Shown piece by piece: positions 27,304 through 34,911 of a DNA stretch of 64,000 nt. Numbering within the stretch: the first letter of the stretch is position 1; every line of letters starts with the position of its first letter. Origin of the DNA: Rufibacter psychrotolerans (GTDB lineage Bacteria; Bacteroidota; Bacteroidia; Cytophagales; Hymenobacteraceae); NCBI RefSeq assembly GCF_016924645.1, contig NZ_JAFFJV010000015.1:186001-250000 (forward strand), read 5' to 3'. Below the pieces are notes generated by a model. It was not told the origin of the DNA, did not search any database, and saw nothing but the letters and a program-made list of their open reading frames with translations. Position numbers and translations under genes: made by a program.

Positions 27304-28782
27304 CTACTTCTCGGCGAGGAGCGGTTGGCCGCGTTCGAAATCATATAAAGTAAGCGCCCGAAGTCTATAGTAGGCAACCCAGAAGTCTTGGAGGGCGGTG
27401 ATGTAGGCCCGGCGTGCCTGGTCTTTTTCCTGCAGGGCAATATTCAGATCGGTGATGCTGATGCGGCCCACCAGGAACGTGGCTTTGGTGATGTCGTAGC
27501 GTTCCTGCGCGATGGAGTCTGCCGAGGCGGTGATCTTGAGGCGTTCCTTCAGGAGCTCGATCTGGTTCACCTGTGTGTAGACATTTTGCTCAAAGTTGGT
27601 CTGCTCCTGCTCCACGGTGTACTGGGTGAGTTGCAGCTTGGCCTCAGCGGTTTTCACGTTAGCCTTCTGCCGACCCCAATCCACAATAGGAACGCTAAAC
27701 CCGAGGGTCACTTGCTGCTGGTTCTCAGGTTGGGCATAACTCTCGGCGAACTTATTAGCGCTTTTGGTCAACCCGAAGGTGGCGTACAGATCGGCGTTGA
27801 AACCGCCCTTGCCACGGGCCTCGGCTACTTGCTGCTGTGCTTGCAACACCCGGCGCTCAAATTGGAAGCGTTCCTTGCGGTTTAACCGGGCTTGGTCCAG
27901 CGCAAGTTGCTCTTCTACCTGCAGCTCCGGAACTACGTTGGGAGCTTCCACCGCTACTTTCTCGCCTAGCAGCAAGCCCACATAGGCCGAGAACTGCATG
28001 GCTACGGTTTTCAACTCGGTGGCGGCTTGGGCTTGGGCCAGTTGCGCATTCATCAGACTAAGTTTCAGTTGCAGCAGCTCGTTTCTGGACAAGCGGCCCA
28101 GCCGATGCTTTTCCTCCGCCACTTTGAACAGCGCCTGGTTGTTTTCCACGTTCTTGGTGGCTATTTCGTAGTTCACCTGTTGCAGCAGTACCTCAAAGAA
28201 GCGCTGGGTAGCGGTAGTGGCCACGGTCTCGCGGTCTTCAATGAATTGGCGCTCAGACTCGCGGTAGCGCAGCGGCTCGATCTTCTTGTCCCAGGCCAGT
28301 CGGTTGTACCCGAAGATGGGCTGCCTGAACCCGATGATGGCCGGAAAGGTGTTGTAGCGCCGCAAACCTTGGTTGAAGTCATCAAAGCGCTGGCTCTGCG
28401 AGGACACAAAGAACTGCCCGCCCGTTAACCCCACCGATTGACTCAAGGACAGAGACAAATCTGAATTGCTGATGGAAACGGCCCGGAAATCAGTGGTTCC
28501 ATCGGGCTGAATTACGGGGATGATGCTGCGGGAGAAATCGGGCAGCGTGCCGCTTAAGGTCAAGTGCGGACGATAATCTGCTCTAAAGGTGCGGTACTCC
28601 CAGTAGCTGCTGGTCTTGTTGGTGGCCGCCTGCTTGCTGGCGATGGAAGAGCCGAGGGCCAGGTCAATGGTTTCTTGCAGGGTCAATCTGCGGGCGGGTT
28701 CTAGAGCAGCTGAAGTCTGGGCCTGCGCTACCGTTCCCAGCAGAATATTCAGGAACACTATATATAATAGAGTGGTTTTCAT
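27304..28782 (-). CDS. TolC-family outer-membrane efflux protein
   Basis: 492-residue outer-membrane channel. A signal peptide (LLYIVFLNILLGTVAQAQ) is followed by two similar alpha-helical hairpin halves, each with long coiled-coil helices and a beta-segment. The repeats show LTLQETIDLALGSSIA near the start and QVTLGFSVPIVDWGRQKANV in the second half. It would link to the adaptor upstream and the ABC complex downstream to form a tripartite MacAB-TolC-like exporter. It starts 12 bases after the adaptor gene ends. Confidence 0.92.
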   Translation of the reverse strand: MKTTLLYIVFLNILLGTVAQAQTSAALEPARRLTLQETIDLALGSSIASKQAATNKTSSYWEYRTFRADYRPHLTLSGTLPDFSRSIIPVIQPDGTTDFRAVSISNSDLSLSLSQSVGLTGGQFFVSSQSQRFDDFNQGLRRYNTFPAIIGFRQPIFGYNRLAWDKKIEPLRYRESERQFIEDRETVATTATQRFFEVLLQQVNYEIATKNVENNQALFKVAEEKHRLGRLSRNELLQLKLSLMNAQLAQAQAATELKTVAMQFSAYVGLLLGEKVAVEAPNVVPELQVEEQLALDQARLNRKERFQFERRVLQAQQQVAEARGKGGFNADLYATFGLTKSANKFAESYAQPENQQQVTLGFSVPIVDWGRQKANVKTAEAKLQLTQYTVEQEQTNFEQNVYTQVNQIELLKERLKITASADSIAQERYDITKATFLVGRISITDLNIALQEKDQARRAYITALQDFWVAYYRLRALTLYDFERGQPLLAEK

Positions 28783-28794
28783 GATCGGCGGCCG

Positions 28795-30045
28795 TTAATC
28801 ATTGGTGAGGTGCAGTTCTTCCAGGTGCGCGTACTCCTTGGTGTTGGAGATGATGACCTTTTCGCCGGCGGCAATGTCACCCTGCAGTTCCACAAAGTCC
28901 AGGTTATTGGCCCCGGTGCGCAGCATCCGGCGGACGGCTTTATCGCCCTGCATCACAAACACGGCCTGCTCTGGGGTTCCGGTGAAGAAAGGACCGTTTT
29001 TCACGCGCAGCACATTGGGCCGGAAATCAGTGAGGACAAACACTTCTACCCGTAGGTTGGAGCGCAGTGCCTGGTGGTTTTTCTCCTGCAGCCGCACGTA
29101 GAAGGTGATGATGCCGTTCTCCACTTTAGGCTGCACGTTCGCAATCTCGCCGCGCAGATCGGTCTCATTGATGCGCACGGTCACAGGGCCGCCTACTTTC
29201 ACTTGCTCGGCATAGGTGTCAGGAATGGTGGCTTTGATTTTGAAGCTGCTCAGGTCGGCCACCCGGGCCACGGGCTCACCGGCATTCACGGTGGCACCTA
29301 CTTCTTCATTTACCCAGGTCACCACGCCGGAACGGGGCGCTTTGATATCAGCTTGGGCCAGTTGGCGCTGCAGTTGGCCAATGTCGCGGCTCTGCATTTC
29401 CAGTTCAAACCCCACGGCTTTCATACCTATTTTAGCGGTTGCCTGTTCGTCCTGGATCTGGCGCTGCAGCTGGGTTAGTTCCAAAGTGGCAACTTTCAGG
29501 TCCAGCTCGGCTTTCTTCACATTCTCCTGGGTGCCGCCGCCAATGGAGAGCAGGTACTTTTCATCATCCAGGGCAGCTTGCAGGCTTTTCACTTTCACTT
29601 CCTGCACCGCGTAGCGGGAGCGCAGTTGGTTTACATTCTTCTGCAGCGTGTTCTCCAGCTCGGCGGTTTTGTTCTGTTTCAGTTGGCGCTCATCGCTGAG
29701 TTTGTCAAAGGCAGTTTGGGAGGTTTGCTTGTCCAGCTGCAACAGCGGCTCGTTGGCCGATACGCGATCGCCGGGGGTGTGCAGCACGCGCTCAATCTTG
29801 GCCAGGATAGGACTGGCAATGACTTCTTCGTTCTCGGGCACCACCACGCCGGTAGCGGTGAGGGAGGCTTCTACGGCGCCTACTTCTACCGTAGCCACGC
29901 GCAGCTCAGATTTAGCGACTCTGGTTTGAAGCACTGACCGGAACGCCAGCACCCCCAACAGCACGGCCACCACCAGGGCACCCACCTGCCAAAAGCGGCG
30001 GCGCTTGGATTTTTGTACTAGGGCTTGGGGTATTTCTCTATCCAT
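28795..30045 (-). CDS. HlyD/MacA-type periplasmic adaptor
   Basis: The ATG at 30045 (416 residues) is preferred to the GTG at 30054. One membrane helix lies at about 18-37 (FWQVGALVVAVLLGVLAF). The barrel-sandwich/lipoyl parts (VEASLTATGVVVPE and IKAPRSGVVTWVNEEVGATV) flank a long coiled-coil hairpin (about 100-205). A beta-barrel and a membrane-proximal domain follow. This is the plan of MacA-like adaptors that bridge an inner-membrane exporter and TolC. It is the first gene of the operon under the candidate sigma-54 promoter. Confidence 0.92.
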   Translation of the reverse strand: MDREIPQALVQKSKRRRFWQVGALVVAVLLGVLAFRSVLQTRVAKSELRVATVEVGAVEASLTATGVVVPENEEVIASPILAKIERVLHTPGDRVSANEPLLQLDKQTSQTAFDKLSDERQLKQNKTAELENTLQKNVNQLRSRYAVQEVKVKSLQAALDDEKYLLSIGGGTQENVKKAELDLKVATLELTQLQRQIQDEQATAKIGMKAVGFELEMQSRDIGQLQRQLAQADIKAPRSGVVTWVNEEVGATVNAGEPVARVADLSSFKIKATIPDTYAEQVKVGGPVTVRINETDLRGEIANVQPKVENGIITFYVRLQEKNHQALRSNLRVEVFVLTDFRPNVLRVKNGPFFTGTPEQAVFVMQGDKAVRRMLRTGANNLDFVELQGDIAAGEKVIISNTKEYAHLEELHLTND

Positions 30046-30075
30046 GATTGACACAGGTTTGGTATCATCCCTTAT

Positions 30076-30090
30076 CCAAGCGTTGTGCCA
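30076..30090 (-). promoter_or_regulatory. Candidate sigma-54 (-24/-12) promoter of the exporter operon
   Basis: The minus strand reads TTGGCACAACGCTTGGA. Against the consensus TTGGCACGnnnnTTGCA the -24 box (TTGGCAC) is perfect and the spacing exact. The -12 box reads TTGG instead of TTGC, one mismatch at a usually conserved base. The start point would be near 30064, about 19 bases before the adaptor ATG. The sigma-54 activator encoded downstream in the same locus supports the call. Confidence 0.6.
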
Positions 30091-30143
30091 ACTTATATAT
30101 CATTGATTATCAATAATTTAAATCATACTACTCAATACAAAAG

Positions 30144-30159
30144 TGTCCAGTTCTGGACA
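30144..30159. promoter_or_regulatory. Candidate upstream activator site (16-bp palindrome)
   Basis: TGTCCAG-TT-CTGGACA is a perfect palindrome with 7-base halves. Its centre is about 87 bases upstream of the predicted sigma-54 start point, a usual distance for NtrC-type enhancer sites. It could bind the Fis-type helix-turn-helix of the response regulator encoded at 22292-23674. Confidence 0.5.
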
Positions 30160-30179
30160 GTGATTCCGGTTGTGGTCAG

Positions 30180-30634
30180 GTTTTTAACCCTTTTTAGAAG
30201 CAGGATTTTCAGGATGGATGAGATGAACAGGATTATGAAAGATAAATAATTAAAAATTTAAGAGATGGTGCTAAAGGCGCTGGCGCGAGTCTCCAGACTC
30301 GTGCCTACGGGTGGCGGGTAGTCTCCTGACTACCCTCGCTGCAACGCAGCGAAACCGGGACGGCTTTTCTTTCCTGCTAACAGCCTGCAAAATGTTCAGC
30401 TATACAAGCAAAGGGTCAAGCCGTTGGCTTGAAGCAAGTCAGAGACTTGCTCTCATCTTTAGGCACGAGTCTGGAGACTCGCGCCAGAATCTTTTTACTT
30501 CCAATATCTTTTTACTTTTTAATCATGTCCATCTCACTACCCCTGAAAATCCTGCTCAAAGGAACCGCCCCGTTTCGGGCCTGTTTTCTGGAAAGCAGGC
30601 CCGAAACGGGGCGGGTTAAGAAAGCGAAAAGAGA
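30180..30634. repeat. Composite repeat region with a 26-bp perfect inverted repeat
   Basis: A CAGGATT-type repeat (about 30196-30230) is followed by the arms 30281-30306 and 30461-30486, which are exact reverse complements over 26 bases (TGGCGCGAGTCTCCAGACTC...). Nested inside are small hairpins: GGGTAGTC/GACTACCC (30316-30335), CGCTGC/GCAGCG (30337-30351), CAAGCC/GGCTTG (30417-30431) and CAAGTC/GACTTG (30455-30469 region, halves 30435-30440 and 30444-30449). A near-perfect 24-bp palindrome of the dispersed family (30563-30617) ends the region and probably terminates the M16 operon. Confidence 0.75.
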
Positions 30635-32710
30635 TTACTTCAACTTGAAGATATCGTCTTTCAGGTTTTTGTTGATTTCCACGCTGTTCACGGTAGAAGA
30701 AATCACCTGGTTGCCGATGTGCAAGTCAATCTGGTGCGGGAACTTGATGCCGTTTACTTCGCGGTAGTCTTTGATGTCGGTGGTTTGGCTGGCGGTTCCT
30801 ACGGCAGTTTGCTCAGTGGCTACCTCGCGGATTTTCAGGCCGGTTTCCTTGTCAAAGTAGTGGTAAGACTTTTTACCGCTGGGTAAGGTCAGTTCCAGTT
30901 TGTACGCCTCACGACCCTCTACTTTCTCCATCTGGTTAAGCGCTAGTTTCACACCTAGTTGGTCGTAGTTCAGGAAGCTGAACATCCAGTTTTCCAGTTT
31001 CTGGTCCTGCAGTTCAGCGCCGGTCAACTCTTTGATCTGTCCCTGGCTGTTGATGCTACCTTTAGGACCGTTGATGGTTACGCGGTTGATTTCATTCGCA
31101 CCAAACGTAATGGTCAGCAAAGACTTGTCTACGCCTTTCTGCTGCTGCAATACGGCCAACTGAGCACCCGGCACGTTCATGGTCCGCTTGATGGTGAGGT
31201 CTTTCACCTTCTCCAGATTGGCTTTTCCGCCCAGCGCGTTCATGTACGCGGCCAATACGGTCTGCACGTTCACGCCGGCAGGCAAGGACATCAGCGGCGC
31301 ATCGGTTTTCTCCCCAAAGGCGTTGTAATAGCCAATCGGCTGATTTGAGTTGAAGCGCTTCAGCTTATCGGCAATCTCGCGGGCGTTACCCACGGCAATC
31401 AGGTACGCTTTGGCTGGCTGCAGGTACTGCTGGGCCACACGTTGGATGTCGGCGGGCGTTACAGCGGCTACGTTCTTCAGGTAGTTGGCGTAGTAATCTT
31501 TGGGCAGGTTGTAACGCGCGGTGTTCACGGCGAACATGGCCACGGTCAAGGGATTCTCCAGAGAACGGGCGAAGGAACCGGTTACCATGTTCTTCACTTT
31601 CTGCAGTTCCTCAGCGGGTACCGGCTCTTTGCGCAAACGGTCCATCTCGTAGATGATCTGGGTGAAGGCGCTGTCAGTTACGTTGTTCCGCACGCTGGCA
31701 TACGCGGCAAACCGACCAGATAAACGATCCGTTGAAAGCGAAGAGTTAGAGCCGTAGGTATAGGCATGCTTCTCGCGCAGGTTAGCATCCAGGCGGGCAA
31801 AAGAACCGCCCAGGATGTTGTTCATCAAGCTGGCAGCAATAGCGTCTGGGCTGCCGGGCTTCAGGTCCACGGCGTACGTCACAGAGATGTTAGACTGCAC
31901 TGAGTTTGGCCGGTCTACGATGGCCACCTGCGTACCGGCCAAAGGAGCCGGAGCCGGATAAGTAGCCTGTTTCACCTCGGCTTTCTTCCACTTCCCAAAG
32001 TACTCTTTCACCAGTTTTTTGGCTTCTTTTGGCGTAATGTCGCCCACAATGGCCAGATACCCAATGTTTGGTTTATAGTACGTGTTATAGTATTGCTGCA
32101 CATCGGGCAGGGTGATGTTCTCAATGGTTTTCTCAGTGAGCACCTCTCCGTACGGATGATTCTTGCCATACAGCAAGGCCTGCTGCACGTTAGCTTCAAT
32201 AGTAGCCGGATCGTCTTTGGAAGACGCCAGGTTAGACGCCATCTGCTTCTTGAACTTATCCAGCTCTTCCTGCTTGAACTGCGGATTTAATACTACATCA
32301 GAAGCCAATTCCAACAGCTTAGGGAAATGCTTCTTCAAGCCGGAGGCCGAGAACCCAGAAGAAGAAGTGTTCAGGGAAGCACCAATAAAGTCAATCTGCT
32401 CGTCTAATTGATCTTTGCTGCGGGTCTTGGTGCCGGTGCGCATCATGTACCCGGCGGCCCCGGTTAAACCGGCTTTCTCGCCTTCCAACACGGGGGTTCG
32501 GTCCAGCACCAGGCTCATGGCTACGGTAGGCAGTTTGTGGTTCTCCACCACGTACACCTTCAGGCCATTAGACAGCTCAAAGAACTCATACTTACCCAGT
32601 TCAATGGTAGGCGCCGGGCCCGCAGGCGGAGGCGTTTGTTTGGTGGTCTGCGCCGCACTGCCAAATGAGACAGCCAGCGACAAGAAGAAAATTGAAATAT
32701 ATTTTTTCAT
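30635..32710 (-). CDS. Inactive M16 protease subunit with C-terminal LolA-like domain
   Basis: 691 residues with signal peptide (IFFLSLAVSFGSAAQ). The region at about 40-460 is a pair of M16 (pitrilysin) domains. Where active members have HxxEH this protein reads GAAGYMMRTG, so the zinc site is missing. In M16B pairs such a partner typically shapes the substrate chamber. The glycine-rich loop and arginine/tyrosine region typical of non-catalytic subunits appear in the second half. The last 200 or so residues are beta-rich (ending FKLK) and resemble LolA/outer-membrane-sorting folds. The active partner is encoded 33 bases upstream, so the two are co-transcribed and likely form a heterodimer. 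Confidence 0.85.
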   Translation of the reverse strand: MKKYISIFFLSLAVSFGSAAQTTKQTPPPAGPAPTIELGKYEFFELSNGLKVYVVENHKLPTVAMSLVLDRTPVLEGEKAGLTGAAGYMMRTGTKTRSKDQLDEQIDFIGASLNTSSSGFSASGLKKHFPKLLELASDVVLNPQFKQEELDKFKKQMASNLASSKDDPATIEANVQQALLYGKNHPYGEVLTEKTIENITLPDVQQYYNTYYKPNIGYLAIVGDITPKEAKKLVKEYFGKWKKAEVKQATYPAPAPLAGTQVAIVDRPNSVQSNISVTYAVDLKPGSPDAIAASLMNNILGGSFARLDANLREKHAYTYGSNSSLSTDRLSGRFAAYASVRNNVTDSAFTQIIYEMDRLRKEPVPAEELQKVKNMVTGSFARSLENPLTVAMFAVNTARYNLPKDYYANYLKNVAAVTPADIQRVAQQYLQPAKAYLIAVGNAREIADKLKRFNSNQPIGYYNAFGEKTDAPLMSLPAGVNVQTVLAAYMNALGGKANLEKVKDLTIKRTMNVPGAQLAVLQQQKGVDKSLLTITFGANEINRVTINGPKGSINSQGQIKELTGAELQDQKLENWMFSFLNYDQLGVKLALNQMEKVEGREAYKLELTLPSGKKSYHYFDKETGLKIREVATEQTAVGTASQTTDIKDYREVNGIKFPHQIDLHIGNQVISSTVNSVEINKNLKDDIFKLK

Positions 32711-32743
32711 GGAATTCAGTCAATAAGAAAAAGGAACCAAGGC

Positions 32744-34069
32744 TTATCTGGCTTGCGCGGCTTTAGGCAAATAGTGCAACACGGCGCGGTTCTCTTTGGT
32801 TAGGTACTTTTTGGCTACCCGCATCAGGTCATCTTTGGTCACGGCCAGGATCTTGTCCAGCTCGGTGTTGATGAGGTTGGTATTGCCGTACAGCGCGTGG
32901 TAAGAAGCCAGTTTTTCGGTGCGGCCTTCCAGCGTGGCCAGACCGTTGATGTAATCAGTCTCCATCTGGTTGCGCAGTTTCTGGAACTCCTGATCGGTGA
33001 TGGTCTCGTTTTTCACGCGCTCAATCTCGGCATCCATGGCCCGCTCCAGGTCATGCACATCCACGCCCATGTTGGCAATAGCCAGGTTGATGAACAAGCC
33101 AGGATCTTCCATGGACAACGGAATAGAAGCCACGGTTACGGCTTTCTGCTGCTTGTCTACCAAAGCTTTGTTCAGGCGGGAGCTCTGCCCACCGGCCAGC
33201 AAGGTAGTAAGCATGTTGATGGCGTAAGAATCCTCGGTGCCTTGCGCCGGAATGTGGTAGGCCTGAATCACGGCCGGTAACTGAATGTTGTCAAATACCA
33301 CTTTACGGGCTTCTTCTACCTGTGCAGGCTCTTCCACGGTTGGACGCGGAATAGCACCGGTTCCCTTCGGGATATTGGCAAAATACTGCTCCACCCATTG
33401 CTTGGTCTGGTTAACATCCAGGTCCCCGGCAATGGTCAAGGTAGCGTTGTTGGGCACATAGAAGGTCTTGTAGAACTGCATGAACTCAGGCAGAGACGCT
33501 TTGTCTATGTACTGTGCCGAGCCAATGGGCACCCAACGGTACGGATGCACTGAGTACGCCGTAGCAAAGGTATTCTCCAGCAACGAGCCGTAGGGCTGGT
33601 TATCAATGCGCTGCTTTTTCTCTTCCTTTACCACCTGGCGCTGCGTTTCTACACCCTGCTGGTCAATCTTGGCGGCCCGCATGCGGTCGGCTTCCATCCA
33701 GAGGCCCAGGGCCAGTTGGTTTGACGGCAGAATCTGGTAGTAGTAAGTGCGGTCAAAAGAGGTGTTGGCGTTTACGGCCCCGCCGGCACTCTGGATCATG
33801 TTAATGTACTTGCCGCGCTGTACGTTCTCTGAGCCTTCAAACATTAAATGCTCAAAAAAATGCGCGAAACCCGTACGGTCTGCGTTCTCGTTCTTGGAGC
33901 CCACGTGGTACATCATGGTCACGGCCACGGTAGGCGTGGTTTTGTCCTGGTGCAGAATCACGTGCAACCCGTTGGGCAGGTCGTACTCCGTGAACTCAAT
34001 TTTATTGCTTTGCGCGTTCGCCAACAGGCTGGCACCCAGCAATAGGATACTTAACAATTTTCGTTTCAT
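32744..34069 (-). CDS. Active M16 zinc metalloprotease subunit
   Basis: 441-residue periplasmic M16B protease. The signal peptide ends LLANAQ. The zinc-binding inverted motif is H70-F-F-E-H74, with the downstream glutamate in SLLENTFATAYSVHPY. The two homologous halves have normal length. Such proteases degrade peptides inside a closed chamber formed with a second subunit, here the product of the next gene. It is first in the two-gene operon, divergent from the Spy-like gene. Confidence 0.93.
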   Translation of the reverse strand: MKRKLLSILLLGASLLANAQSNKIEFTEYDLPNGLHVILHQDKTTPTVAVTMMYHVGSKNENADRTGFAHFFEHLMFEGSENVQRGKYINMIQSAGGAVNANTSFDRTYYYQILPSNQLALGLWMEADRMRAAKIDQQGVETQRQVVKEEKKQRIDNQPYGSLLENTFATAYSVHPYRWVPIGSAQYIDKASLPEFMQFYKTFYVPNNATLTIAGDLDVNQTKQWVEQYFANIPKGTGAIPRPTVEEPAQVEEARKVVFDNIQLPAVIQAYHIPAQGTEDSYAINMLTTLLAGGQSSRLNKALVDKQQKAVTVASIPLSMEDPGLFINLAIANMGVDVHDLERAMDAEIERVKNETITDQEFQKLRNQMETDYINGLATLEGRTEKLASYHALYGNTNLINTELDKILAVTKDDLMRVAKKYLTKENRAVLHYLPKAAQAR

Positions 34070-34282
34070 TCAAAAAGCGTTAAAAATAAAAAGGGTCGTT
34101 TGTTAGGTCTGGAGCGTTTTTTGGTTGTTTTCCGTAAAACGTCCTTAAAATTAAGTCAATTTTTCTTAATACTGTTCCATCCGGTTGACAGCCTTGCAGA
34201 TAGTCTATATTTTTTCTTGCTGATTAAACCTCAGGCAGCCAAAAAGCTCTAATCCATAAACCCCATAAGTAAACCTATTAGT

Positions 34283-34714
34283 ATGAGAATCCTGAAAAAC
34301 CTTACCAAAGTAGCCTTCCTGTTTGTGGCCTTGTTGGCAGGCACCTCTACCTTCGCTCAGCAAACCCAAAGACCGCAAGGAGCCAGGCTCACCACCGAAG
34401 AACGTGCCCTGAGACAACTGGAGCGCTACCAAAGCCAACTGAATTTAACCCCAGACCAAGCTACTAAAATCAAAGCCATTGTGCTGGTGTCTGCGCAGGA
34501 GATGGACAAACAGCGGGCTGCCGGCAGTCGCCCTGACCGTGCCGCTATGCAAGCTGAGGCGCAGAAACGTGCCCAGGAAATCAACGCTCTCCTGACTCCT
34601 GCCCAGCAAGAGAAATTCGCCCAGATTCTGGCCGAACAACTGGAGGGAAGACAAAGCCAAGGCCAGCGGGGCCCTCGTCAAAGTGGTCAGCGCCGTACTC
34701 CCGGTGATTTATAA
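34283..34714 (+). CDS. Secreted Spy/CpxP-like helical protein
   Basis: 143 residues with a signal peptide (VAFLFVALLAGTSTFAQ). The mature part is helical, with YQSQLNLTPDQATKIKAI and NALLTPAQQEKFAQILAEQL, the LTxxQ-type helix pairs of Spy/CpxP-like periplasmic chaperones and of small Bacteroidota families such as DUF4890. It ends in a Gly/Gln/Arg-rich tail. A periplasmic chaperone or stress role is an inference from the motif. It is monocistronic, with a strong terminator after it. Confidence 0.6.
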   Translation: MRILKNLTKVAFLFVALLAGTSTFAQQTQRPQGARLTTEERALRQLERYQSQLNLTPDQATKIKAIVLVSAQEMDKQRAAGSRPDRAAMQAEAQKRAQEINALLTPAQQEKFAQILAEQLEGRQSQGQRGPRQSGQRRTPGDL

Positions 34715-34736
34715 TATTTGCGCTATTAAGAACAGG

Positions 34737-34765
34737 AAAGCCGGAGAAGTACTCCGGCTTTTTTT
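34737..34765 (+). terminator. Rho-independent terminator after the Spy-like gene
   Basis: AAAGCCGGAG (34737-34746) and CTCCGGCTTT (34752-34761) form a perfect 10-bp stem with a 5-base loop, and a T-run continues after it. Confidence 0.9.
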
Positions 34766-34911
34766 GTGCCTTTTATAGAATGTTCTGTAGAAACAAGGCA
34801 CTGACTTGCCCCCACGCCTGCAGATAGACACATTCCCTCCATCCTGCCCCTTGCCATTGCCTGGAGAAGAAACTATCTTTCAAACAGTTTCCACACCTTG
34901 CCTGCTCCTCT

